Source: Nemophila menziesii (Eukaryota; Streptophyta; Magnoliopsida; Boraginales; Hydrophyllaceae). From it: a DNA stretch of 64,000 nt. How positions within the stretch are numbered: the stretch's first letter is position 1; each line of letters begins with the position of its first letter. The notes beneath the pieces were generated by a model, which searched no databases, was not told where the DNA came from, and saw nothing but the letters and a program-made list of their open reading frames with translations. Of this stretch, positions 25,801 to 35,361 are shown in pieces. The position numbers and the translations under genes were made by a program. The stretch is taken from positions 1,736,001-1,800,000 of the forward strand of contig JARWIR010000018.1 in NCBI GenBank assembly GCA_029959085.1, given 5' to 3'.

Positions 25801-28500
25801 CGCTCAGTTGAAGGTCAGAGAAGATTAATGCCATCTATGAAGGATGTGGTGAAGAAAGAAGTGATCAAGCTTTTAGATGCGGGGATTATTTATCCCATTT
25901 CGAGTAGTGAATGGGTGAGTCCGGTTCAATGTGTACCGAAGAAAGGAGGAATGACAACGGTTCTTAATGATAAAAATGAAGCGATTCCTTCAAGAACGGT
26001 AGTAGGTTGGAGAGTTTGCATGGATTACAGAAAGCTGAACAAGGCCACCAGAAAAGATCATTTCCCTTTGCCTTTCATCGATCAAATGTTAGATAAATTA
26101 GCCGGAAGAGAGTACTATTGTTTCTTGGATGGTTACTCCGGATACAATCAGATTTATGTGGTTCCAGAAGATCAACATAAGACTACCTTTACATGCCCAT
26201 TTGGTACCTTTGCATATCGCAGAATGCCATTTGGGTTGTGTAACGCTCCCGCTACTTTTCAAAGGTGTATGATGGCCATCTTCTGGGACATGATAGATAA
26301 TTTCCTTGAAGTGTTTATGGATGATTTCTCCGTGTTTGGTGATGATTTTGATATATGTTTAGATAACTTGGAGAAAGTGTTAGTAAGATGCAAGGAAACA
26401 GATTTGGTGCTCAACTGGGAGAAGTGTCATTTCATGGTTCGCGAAGGTATTGTTCTAGGTCACAAGGTTTCGAGTGCTGGTTTAGAGGTTGATAGAGCAA
26501 AGATAGAGGTAATTAAAACTCTTCCCCCTCCTGTTTCTGTTAAAGGGGTAAGGAGTTTTCTGGGCCATGCTGGCTTTTATAGGCAATTTATTAAAAAAAA
26601 TTCTAAGATTGCTAAACCGTTATGCAACTTACTCGAAAAGGATTGCAAATTCCTTTTTGATGAAGCTTGTTTAGCGGCCTTCAAAGCAATCAAGGAAAAA
26701 CTCATTTCTGCTCCTATAGTATTACCTCCAGATTGGAATTTACCGTTTGAGGTTATGTGTGATGCGAGTGATTTATGTATGGGAGCTGTATTGGGACAGA
26801 GAAAAGAGAAAGTTTTTCATTCAATTTACTATGCTAGTAAAACTTTTAGTGGTGCTCAGATAAATTACACAGTTACAGAAAAGGAGTTGCTAGCAGTTGT
26901 ATATTCGTTTGATAAATTTCGCTCTTATCTTCTTGGAGCGAAAGTTATTGTTTATACAGATCATTCTGCGATCAGATTTCTTATGGAGAAGAAAGATGCA
27001 AAACCAAGGTTAATCAGATGGGTCTTATTGCTTCAAGAGTTCGATTTAGAGATCAAAGATAGAAAGGGTTGTGAGAATCAGGTAGCAGATCATCTATCAC
27101 GCTTAGAGGGTTCAGAGATGAATAGTGGTACTGAAGCAGTTAGAGAAGAGTTTCCTGATGAGAGTTTATTCGTTGTTCGAGATTATGAGGCTCCGTGGTA
27201 TGCAGATATTGCGAATTTAGTGGTGAGTGGTGTCTTTCCTGAAGGTTCTACTTATCAAGAAAGAAAGAGGTTAGCTCATCGTGCTAGACAGTTCTTCTGG
27301 GAGGATCCGTTCCTCTATAAAGTTTGTGCTGACCAAATGATACGAAGATGTGTAGCAAGAGAGGAGACTCAAGCCATTATAGCTGGATGCCATGATTCAT
27401 TATATGGAGGACATTTCAAAGGAGACAGAACTGCTGCAAATGTATTTCAATCAGGTTTTTACTGGCCTTCTCTTATAAAAGATTGTCATGAATATGTTAA
27501 GAAATGTACGAGATGCCAGTTTACCGGAAACATATCTAAGAGGGATGAGATGCCGCGTAATAATGTGTTAGAGGTTGAGATATTCGATGTTTGGGGCATA
27601 GACTTTATGGGTCCTTTCGTTCCTTCAAATGGTAACCTCTATATCTTATTAGCTGTTGATTATGTGTCTAAGTGGGTAGAAGCGGTGGCTTTACCTACTA
27701 ATGATTCACGAGTGGTGATCAAGTTCTTGAAATCACATATTTTCACTAGACATGGCACACCTAGAGTGATTATTAGCGATGGAGGATCTCATTTCGTTAA
27801 TAAATATCTGAAGACTATTCTAGAGAAATATGGAGTTAGACACCGTGTATCTACTGCGTATCATCCACAATCCAATGGTCAAGCTGAAGTTTCGAACCGT
27901 GAAGTCAAGTCAATCCTAGAGAAAACCGTTGGTCCTACAAGAAAGGATTGGTCAATGAAGTTAGATGATGCGTTGTGGGCCTATCGTACTGCGTTTAAGA
28001 CTCCAGTTGGTGCATCTCCCTATCGTATGGTGTATGGTAAGGCTTGTCACTTACCTTTAGAGCTTGAAATGGGTGCCTATTGGGCAATTGCGCAGTTGAA
28101 CTTAGATCCTACCTTAGCCGGAAAGAATCGTATGATGAAGCTTAATGAACTTGACGAATTCCGGTTGCATGCTTATGAAAATGCCAAACTTTACAAAGAA
28201 AACACAAAGAAATGGCATGACAATCAGATTCGTACAAAGAAATTTGAAGTGGGGCAAAGAGTGCTGAAGTATAACTCAAAGTTCAGCAATTATCCGGGTA
28301 AGTTAAGATCTAAGTGGTCAGGTCCATACATTGTGACCAAAGTTACACCTCATGGGGCGATAGAAATAGAACATCCGCTAGAGAACCGTACCTTTATGGT
28401 TAACCATCACAGACTAAAGATATACCATGGAGGTGAAGATACCAATCGCTCGGAAGATCCACATCCCGGGGAGGTCATGTATCTCCTCGAAACTCCTTAG
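22855..28500 (+). pseudogene. Element A gag-pol polyprotein, one in-frame amber codon
   Basis: A single frame of 1881 codons from the ATG at 22855 to the TAG at 28498-28500, broken only by TAG at 25114-25116. Domains in order: Retrotrans_gag (about residues 155-260, with 'GASEWHDTQ' and 'FFDRYYP'); a CCHC zinc knuckle C-X2-C-X4-H-X4-C at residues 362-375; a Lys/Glu-rich linker; an aspartic protease with DLGAS (Asp at residue 711); RT with 'FMDDF' (Phe at residue 1154); RNase H; an integrase HHCC zinc finger; an integrase core ('GIDFMG', 'SDGGSHF', 'AEVSNRE', giving D, D, E); and a GPY/F tail ('SGPYIVTKV'). The amber falls inside the protease, about 42 residues after its catalytic Asp. Element B has Glu there, so it looks like a recent nonsense change rather than a designed readthrough signal. 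Confidence 0.93.
25114..25116 (+). other. In-frame amber codon in the protease of element A
   Basis: TAG in the context GRI-stop-DVL. The same frame continues for 1127 codons to the natural pol stop, and the following residues match B and C. B reads a Glu codon here, a single G-to-T difference. Confidence 0.85.
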
Positions 28501-28515
28501 ACGCGTGAGGTAACC

Positions 28516-28532
28516 CGTCGAGCTTAACGACG
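28516..28532 (+). other. Post-pol hairpin of element A
   Basis: CGTCG-AGCTTAA-CGACG, 15 bp after the pol stop codon, inside the motif GAGGTAACCCGTC...GACGTTAAACAAAAG shared by all the element families. Homologous stems with changed but complementary bases occur in C (40832-40848) and F (60800-60818). Confidence 0.65.
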
Positions 28533-28730
28533 TTAAACAAAAGCCAATTACTTGTATATTAGCTGAGTTTTTATATTTTTGCAATTTAGATTAGTTTGAT
28601 TTTCGTAATTTTATTGTTTTTATTAAGAAATGAGGAAGGGTAGTTGTTTTTGATGATTTCAGGGGTAAAAAGGACTTGAGTTTGGGGTCGATAAGGCGAA
28701 AATAGGAGAAAAATTGGTTGGATGTCCAGG

Positions 28731-29253
28731 AGAAACCGGGAACCCGGTTTTGGAGCTGGTACCAACCATTTTAACGCAACACTTGGCGTTTTGGGGTAAT
28801 GTCACAGCGTCGGAACCGGGAACCTGCATTTGGCGAAACCGGGTACCCGGTTTTGGTGCTGTGATTTCTGAAAATCCCTGACCTAGCGTCTTGGTGGCTT
28901 GCGTTTTCGTGCGTTTTGATTCGCGCCATCGACACAAATCCGGGTACCCGCATTTGGCAGAACCGGGTACCCGGTTTCGGAGCTGTTGTCTTCAAATTTC
29001 TCTGGTCCAGCGTCTTGAGGTGCTGCGTTTTGGCGCGTTTTGACTCGCGCCATCGAGAAAATTCGGGAACCCGCATTCCACAGAACCGGGTACCCGGTTT
29101 CGGCGAGTAAAATCCCTGACCCCGCGTCTTGGGGTCCAGCGTTTTGGTGCGTTTTGAAAAAAAAAAAAAAAAAGTCCACACTTATTCTTCCGCGCCGTCA
29201 CAGCGACGCGGAACCGGGAACCCGGTTTTCCAAAACCGGGAACCCGGTTTGAA
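28731..29253 (+). repeat. GC-rich palindromic minisatellite of element A
   Basis: Tandem monomers of about 112-126 bp. Each has a 'gaccccgcgtcttgg...cagcgttttggtgcgttttga' half (starts near 28879, 29005, 29117) and a pair of CCGGG/CCCGG units. AACCGGGTACCCGGTT (for example 28837-28852) is a perfect 16-bp palindrome; other units are AACCGGGAACCCGGTT. The block stands out as a GC-rich island in AT-rich DNA. Open frames through it are by-products of the repeat. Two more units sit at 31761-31800 in the 3' region. Confidence 0.9.
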
Positions 29254-29368
29254 AGCTGTGAGAGGCGGTTTTGGATGTTTTAACCTAGTTTTTTTAGCCT
29301 CTTCTGCAAGTTTTTACCTAAAACGCACCAATAGCCTCCCCACCTCCGAAATTCATCAACCAAAACAC

Positions 29369-29375
29369 TATATAT
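29369..29375 (+). promoter_or_regulatory. Possible internal TATA box upstream of ORF3 (element A)
   Basis: TATATAT in 'cactatatatcatc', downstream of the GC-rich array and about 270 bp upstream of the ORF3 start, followed by a C- and A-rich leader-like stretch. Elements C, F and G carry better TATA-like boxes in the corresponding gap. Confidence 0.35.
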
Positions 29376-29620
29376 CATCAAATCCTACCCTCTTTCACCA
29401 CAAAAACATAAGATCAACTCACCTCCTCTCCAAAATAACATCAAATCCTTAGTTTTTCCCAAGATTCTTCTTCACCCAACTCCTTAAATTAAACCCAATT
29501 CTTTCTTCTCCCATACAAATTAACCAAGACCCATCTCATATTTCACATAGTTCTTAAATTCTTAAACCTCAAAACATCAAAATTCTAAACTTTTCCCTAA
29601 GTTTTTCATTATTTGAAGTT

Positions 29621-29634
29621 TTGAGTTTGGGGTG
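29621..29634 (+). other. PPT-like tract just before ORF3
   Basis: TTGAGTTTGGGGTG, closely resembling the real PPT at 32430-32445. Other copies in A are at 28676-28689, 31045-31058 and about 31588-31602. Confidence 0.55.
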
Positions 29635-29641
29635 AAAAGAG

Positions 29642-30958
29642 ATGACCAATAGAACCGGTGATTTTCGAAGAACTGCTCCTAGAAGAAAGACCACCATTGG
29701 TGGTTCTCAAGAACAAGCTATTGAGATTCCTGATTCGCGTCCTAAACGAAAAATTGACGGAGTTAAGCTTGATTCTAACAGAAAAGAAATCACAGGTCTC
29801 AAGAGAAGATTGATTGATGAGATTGAAAGTGAAAAGGAACCCGAAGAGGATATTGCGAAGAACATTGAGAAGGAAACTGAACAAGAGATTCCGGAAGCAA
29901 CCGTTCAAAAACCTCCGCGTATGAAGATGTGGACCCACAAGCCTAAGAGGGTTTACACTTGTTGGAATACTCAGGTTCATGAAAGAATTGAATTTTTGAA
30001 ATTTGGTGAGGAGACGAATTTTCCTAAGGGTATTATGAGTAGTGATAACAAGGAATATGTTGTGACATGTGCTAAGTTTGGTTGGAAAGAGTTACAAGAA
30101 AGGAAGCTTGAGTTTATTCCTACTTTTGTGCGAGAATTTTACGAAGGTTTAGCAACCTCCCATGATGCCATTGATATCCGCAAAAAGGTAGTTCCTTTCT
30201 CTATTGAACGTATTCGGAAATCATTGAAACTACCCAACTTTTCTGGAACATGCCCCTTCCAAGAAATTCTTAATGACCCTTCTTTTGATTTTGAATCCCT
30301 TTGGGGGACCGTGCTTGTTAATGGGACTAGCCCAATTCCTGAGGGAGAAAGATATCCTGGACAGTTTTACAGCAGTAGTTTGACACCTCGTGCTAAGGTT
30401 TGGTCTCGTTTCATAATACCCACTTTCTTTGGCATTAAACACACTTCCGAGTTGAAGAAAGAGCACATATTTGTTATTAAGTGTATTTTGGAGGAGAAAC
30501 CATTTGATGTTGCTAAGATCATTTTTGATACAATCATGGAGTTCGCAAAATCACCTATGAAACAACAAAATCTGAAGTTTCCTTGTACTATTACTCAGTT
30601 GTGTCTAGACGCAAAGATTCCGCGTAAGAACGCAGATATTGACATTGTTTCAGTTGGTGTGAGTATAGCTTTGAGCACAATCAAGAACATCCATGAAGAA
30701 GCAACACGAGCTACAAGAAGTCCGAGGACTCCTCAATCAAAGAAAGTGAAAACTATACCTGAGTTGGAGTTTAAGATTCAGATGTTGGAAGAGAATCAGG
30801 AGAAGATGATTGCTACCTTGGGAAACGTTACAAAAGAATTGGACTTGCTTCGAAATTTAATCCTAGGCGTAAATACACTTCAAAACGCGATTTATGATGC
30901 TGTTACGCGAGATAAAGGTCCAGAACGCAACACCGATAACCAGCCTCGCGCTGGTTAA
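29642..30958 (+). CDS. ORF3 of element A: 438-residue protein with plant-transposon (Transposase_32-like) domain
   Basis: An intact frame 1.1 kb downstream of pol, in the place where Athila elements carry their extra or 'env-like' ORF. The N-terminus is basic and Lys/Glu-rich (residues 1-95). Residues of about 115-290 ('ERKLEFIPTFVREFYEGL', 'KKVVPFSIERIRKSLKLP') resemble the 'putative plant transposon protein' domain (Pfam PF20167, from memory). The C-terminus (about 370-415) is a probable coiled coil with spaced Leu/Ile. I see no signal peptide or transmembrane segment, so an envelope role has no support here. The ATG lies 7 bp after a PPT-like tract. Its function is unknown; the open frame and the young element suggest recent selection. 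Confidence 0.8.
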   Translation: MTNRTGDFRRTAPRRKTTIGGSQEQAIEIPDSRPKRKIDGVKLDSNRKEITGLKRRLIDEIESEKEPEEDIAKNIEKETEQEIPEATVQKPPRMKMWTHKPKRVYTCWNTQVHERIEFLKFGEETNFPKGIMSSDNKEYVVTCAKFGWKELQERKLEFIPTFVREFYEGLATSHDAIDIRKKVVPFSIERIRKSLKLPNFSGTCPFQEILNDPSFDFESLWGTVLVNGTSPIPEGERYPGQFYSSSLTPRAKVWSRFIIPTFFGIKHTSELKKEHIFVIKCILEEKPFDVAKIIFDTIMEFAKSPMKQQNLKFPCTITQLCLDAKIPRKNADIDIVSVGVSIALSTIKNIHEEATRATRSPRTPQSKKVKTIPELEFKIQMLEENQEKMIATLGNVTKELDLLRNLILGVNTLQNAIYDAVTRDKGPERNTDNQPRAG

Positions 30959-31020
30959 GATACGTTTTCTAAACTTTCCTCTTAGTGTAAATTAGTTTAA
31001 ATGCTTTATTGAGTCTTTTC

Positions 31021-31058
31021 GAGTCGTGGGGACACGACTCAGTTTTGAGTTTGGGGTG
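31021..31058 (+). other. GGGA-loop hairpin followed by PPT-like tract (element A)
   Basis: GAGTCGTGGGGACACGACTC (31021-31040) is an 8-bp perfect stem with a GGGA loop, followed after 4 bp by TTGAGTTTGGGGTG (31045-31058). It lies shortly downstream of ORF3. Corresponding hairpin-plus-tract modules are in C (39394-39433, minus), E (55941-55980) and F (61844-61880). Confidence 0.65.
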
Positions 31059-31690
31059 GGGTTCGTTGCCTCATCCCAATTTTTATGTGTTATTTGCTTT
31101 ATTTGCTTTCAATAAAAGAATTTTCGGAGTTGCGTTTGACTGTAGAAATTTTTAAATATCCCTTTAAGCATACCTTTGATAAATCTATGATAGTAAATAG
31201 TGAACTTTAGGGATTGATATAAAACGCACTTACAATTGCATGCGAACATAGGTAATTGATAGGAAAAATTAATGAACAATGCAAATGAAGTAAGCTTGTA
31301 CTCAAGGAATATGTTTGGTGTGTAGAACGTGAAATCCTAATTAGTAGAGAACCCACCTAGATATGAACTAAAGACAAGCTATGTACTTAGGAAAATGATA
31401 GGGGCAGTTCTTTGTTAGCCATTTGTGCCTTTTTAGCCTTCTATCCCTTGTATTAATTATTATCCGTCTTAGCCCACTTTGAGCCTTTAGCCTTTTCTTT
31501 GTAGCCACGATATAAGCCATTATCCCTTAGATTATTAGGCATGACCATATGACCCGCACTTGAATCACAATCCTGAGACATGTCTCGAGCTTGAGTTTGG
31601 GGTGGTGGGACCACATATGGGGAATTAAATGGGTTGGGATTGATGTGCTTTGTATTGTAGCATAATTGCAGATGATATATACTTGTAACC

Positions 31691-31885
31691 CTTTGCCGGG
31701 AATGAAGAAAAAAATGAAAAAGAAAGAAAAAATGAAAAATTTTGAAAAATCATACAGTAGGAACCGGGAACCCGGATTCGTCAAAACCGGGAACCCGGTT
31801 TGCTTCTGTACAAAAAAAAGAAGAAGAAAAAAAAGAAAAAAGAAAAGAAAAAGAAAAATATGAATGAATAAAACATCCGGCAAAG
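31691..31885 (+). other. Long-range complementary pair in the 3' region of element A
   Basis: CTTTGCCGG (31691-31699) and CCGGCAAAG (31877-31885) are exact reverse complements enclosing about 175 nt of purine-rich sequence and two CCGGG palindromes. F has the same pair at 62552-62560 and 62708-62716. C has altered arms that still largely pair. Confidence 0.5.
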
Positions 31886-32410
31886 TAGAATTTTCTGAAA
31901 ATCATCTTATTTATAGTGGGTAGACATGGGACGCTAAATTGTTGCGTATATTGGTGAGTGAGAACATCTTTTGAGCGTTAACTCAAGCTCGAGGACATTG
32001 TTGATGGTAAGTGAGGAGAGAGCCAAAAGCTCACTTCAAATTTACCAAATATACATCCACACCCGTCCTTAAGCCAATATTATAACCGTAAAGACCTCGT
32101 GATTCCTAAGTGCATAGTGAATTTATTATTCTGTTGATAGGGAATACACTAGGTGGAGCGTTCAAAGCAAGTTAGGATTAATGACCACCCTATAGCCATC
32201 ATACAGAGATGAGTACAAGTGTAACCTTCAAGCATTGCAACTTTAATTTTATGATTGAGATTATTTATGTTTGATGTTGCATGATTAGTGTATGTGTATA
32301 TTAGTTTCTAGAGTTTGTTATATGAGATTTATTTTGAGAATTGCTTTAGGGTTTATTTGCTAGCTTCTACTTGTTTATACGCGTACTTCTACCCCTTTGT
32401 TTTGTTTTAC

Positions 32411-32445
32411 TTTGTCGGGACGACAAAGGTTTGAGTTGGGGGTCT
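32411..32445 (+). other. PPT-adjacent hairpin and polypurine tract of element A
   Basis: Stem TTTGTCG/CGACAAA with loop GGA (32411-32427), two bases before the polypurine tract TTTGAGTTGGGGGTCT (32430-32445), which abuts the 3' LTR. The tract primes plus-strand DNA synthesis by family knowledge; the role of the hairpin is unknown. Confidence 0.75.
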
Positions 32446-34006
32446 TGATGTCTCCCTAATTGTTCTTATTTTCGACCCTTGGGAGACATCATTTTTGGTG
32501 TTTATTTACTTAAATTGATAGACTTTTGGACTTAATATGCAATAATCCGGAATTACCTTTTTATTTCTAGCATTTTTAATTTATTAAACTTTTGCGCGTA
32601 ATATTGGTATTTTTAGTGTAAAGTTTACAGGTTTTAGATGTTAGCTAGGAGAGGAATCCGAGGAGAAAGTCAAAGATCGTGAATTAGAGTCAAGACTTGA
32701 AGATAAATCCCGAAGATATTATTTTTAGAGCTGAAAATCCATTTTCCAAGCCATAGATTGCTGATTTCGAGGTGCTTAAGCGATGATTTAGCTGTTGACC
32801 TTTGAAGAGAAATCATTCCTTATCGAGTTACGGAACTTTAGCAACTGGAATGAGGTCAATCGGAGTCATAACGGATCGGGAAAAGCCGTTTTAGTGAAGG
32901 TGTATCAGCAGTTACGGGATTTTGGGCTTAGAAATTGGGCTTGAACATTTAATTAGTGTTTTATTTTCTGGTCCAAGCCCTAATCCGTTTTTATGCTTAT
33001 AAAAGGAGGTCTGGACTTCTATTTTTCACACAATTCACATTCCACAAGATTAAACACCAGGGAGAAGCAACAGAAGGAAGAAAGAAGAAGCTACAAGAGC
33101 TGGAGTGGGTCTATAGCTCCGTTCGTAGTCATTCCAATTCCGGAAATTAGGTTCTTTGTATATTTTAATTTTGTAAACAATATGAATTCCCTTTCTTTTA
33201 ATTTAGTTTTTAATTCTAATATGAGCTAAGCTTTTAATAGTGCTTGAGAACAAACAATGGGTGAATCTTAATTTTATGAAATAACGAATGTTGAATTTGG
33301 GTTTATATTAAATTAAATTAGATTGGGTTTATTACTCTTTTCGATAATTTGTGATTATTTACTGATTTTAGAGTCGCGAACTAAAATTAGGTATTAGTGT
33401 CTAGGCTATTCCACATATGTGGCGTGTGGGTCATCCTGACGGAGGGTTTAGGTACAGAATTAATTATTCAATCTAGGATAGAAGCTATTGATTCTGACGA
33501 ACTTAGCTAATTCTAGGGCCAATGAGGTAAAACACTTAAACATCCAACGGTGGATCATATTTACCCTGACGGGACTAGTGACACTTTAGGATTGCCTTAT
33601 AGTCCACCCTGACGGGGGTATAAGGAATTTAGAATCCCGACCATTGTAATTGACCAATTTAGCCCTTAAACAACATAAGTTAGGAAGTAAGATTAGGAGG
33701 ATCCTTGCGTTCTCAAGTACTACATCTCATATTGCGTTTTCATTCATTTTACTTGCGTCTCAGCTTTTACTTGCATTTATAATTTGTCTTTCATTTAGTA
33801 GTTTTAATAACCAAAACCAAACAAACATTTTATTATCTTTTACTTTCATAAGTGCATCAATCACTACTTGCTAAACATTGTGATCAACCATCCGTCCTTG
33901 GAACGAATCTGATTTATCAGTTATTACTACTTGGGACAACCGTACACTTGCGGTTGTGGTTCGATTAGCATTTGCATTTATTTTTAGAACACACAAAGGA
34001 CCACCA
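32446..34006 (+). repeat. 3' LTR of element A
   Basis: 1561 bp, same length as the 5' LTR and about ten base differences from it by eye. It ends GGACCACCA and is followed by the GTATG duplication and element B gag sequence. Confidence 0.95.
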
Positions 34007-34011
34007 GTATG

Positions 34012-35245
34012 TAAGATTGGTTGCCCCATTAGGATTTGAATATTGAAACCCATGATGGTTTCTGTTAGGCTAATATCCACTACCACTCGAATTAAAGTTT
34101 CCTCTGTTGGAGACAAACATCACGGACTCTTGATTATTCTGACAATTCTCCCAATCGTGATCATTCACACCACAATACTCACATCCATACACTTCTTGCG
34201 CAACCTTTACCTCAACTCTCTTATTCGAAAAACCCTCTTTCACTGCTAAAGTAAGTTGTCTCAACTGTTGTTCTAGTGTGGTTTGTATCTTGTTCTCTAA
34301 GGAGTTGAACTTTTCTTCAACGTTGACATTATTGACTCCTCCTTTAACTGGTGTTCTTACGGTACTCCACCCAACTTCATTATCAACTGTTCTATCCAAA
34401 ATAATTCTCGCATACGCAGGTTGAACTCGTAAAAATGCACCACCACACAACAAATCTAAATATTTTCGCGAACTCCCTTCAAGACCATTATAGAAAATCT
34501 TCTATTGTTGTTATTCTGAGAGGTCATGATTAGGGACTCTTCGTAAACATTGCTGAAATCTCGACCAACATCTACCCAACGCTTCATCACATTCTTGCTT
34601 GAAATGCGTTAACGCAAGTTGAGCATCTAACCTCATGTTGGACGGATAATATCTATCGAAAAACGCAGCCTGTAACTGCTCCCAATTCATAATCTTCCCT
34701 GATTCTCGCGAATCATGTCAATCACTCGCTCCATCTATCAAGGAAAATCTGAATGTAGCATAATACATTTGCTCCCTTGTTACCCCTTGCGTGATGTATG
34801 AATCGCAAATCTGCATAAATTTTTGTACCGCGCGTAATGGGTCTTCTCCGGGCTTGCCACGAAAGTTTCCGAAATTCTGAAATTGAGCTAGCATACCCGG
34901 ATTTGGACGGAATCTCGGAACATCGATATTAGCTGGGCCAATCCCAAGAGGAGGGGCAAGGAATGGTTCTTGAGCGAGATCGGTAAGAAACCATGGATCG
35001 GCTATTTGAACTTGAACTGGAGGATTAGGAATTCCTGGAGGCACTAATGGATGACCGTTTGCGTTTAGCTGAACTCCTGGGTTCTCTTGGTTATGAAGAT
35101 TAATGTTATCCATTATGTTCGCTAATTCTTCTACTTTTCTAGCTTCTTGTTCTTTCCTTCTCTTGTTGGCAAGTCTGATTAATGTTTCTGGATTATTAAG
35201 GATCGGAGGTGATGGCTCTAGATCCTTAAAGAGTCTCCTTCGCAG
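34012..35245 (-). pseudogene. Element B gag, 5' section
   Basis: Minus-strand homologue of the first third of A's gag, from the LTR side (35245) to the A insertion (34012). It carries the Retrotrans_gag region split into frames 35113-34718 and 34453-34070, and a zinc-knuckle-like 'CEYCGVNDHDWENC' (C-X2-C-X4-H-X4-C). The position of A's start codon reads CTG instead of ATG (35245-35243), and a stop and frameshift lie around 34470-34720. The interrupted frame resumes at 21161 on the other side of A. Confidence 0.88.
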
Positions 35246-35361
35246 ACACCAAACCTAAGAACCTGAAAAAGATGAACAAACAAAAAGCGTAAAACTGATA
35301 AAAATAAAAATAAATGCAACTATCACTAAAGGATAAACACCGTGGTCACACGCTACCGTCC

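Larger units (their letters stand above)
21162..34006 (+). mobile_element. Element A: complete Athila-type Ty3/gypsy retrotransposon
   Basis: A 12845-bp element with two 1561-bp LTRs (21162-22722 and 32446-34006), a tRNA-Asp-type PBS, one gag-pol frame, a GC-rich minisatellite, ORF3, and a PPT. It is flanked by the perfect duplication GTATG (21157-21161, 34007-34011). It inserted into the gag region of element B, whose sequence resumes exactly on both sides. By eye the two LTRs differ at about ten sites (about 0.6%), so this is the youngest insertion in the window. gag-pol is open except for one in-frame TAG in the protease. Confidence 0.97.

Noticed and set aside
28771..29181. Overlapping open frames of 64-136 codons on both strands through the GC-rich array of A
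   Set aside because: They arise from the GC-rich tandem repeat, which is stop-poor in several frames. The products are just the translated repeat, with no domain.
28731..29253. CRISPR-like look of short palindromic repeats with spacers
   Set aside because: The organism is a plant, the units are within a retrotransposon, spacers are themselves part of a tandem monomer, and no cas genes exist here.
29642..30958. ORF3 as a true envelope glycoprotein
   Set aside because: No signal peptide, transmembrane segment or furin-like site is visible. The sequence instead resembles the plant-transposon (PF20167-type) domain with a coiled coil.
32956..33229. Open frames of 64 and 78 codons repeated identically at 21672-21945 and 32956-33229
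   Set aside because: They lie in the two LTRs of A just downstream of the TATA box, so identity reflects LTR duplication; no domain or conservation in the B LTR frames.
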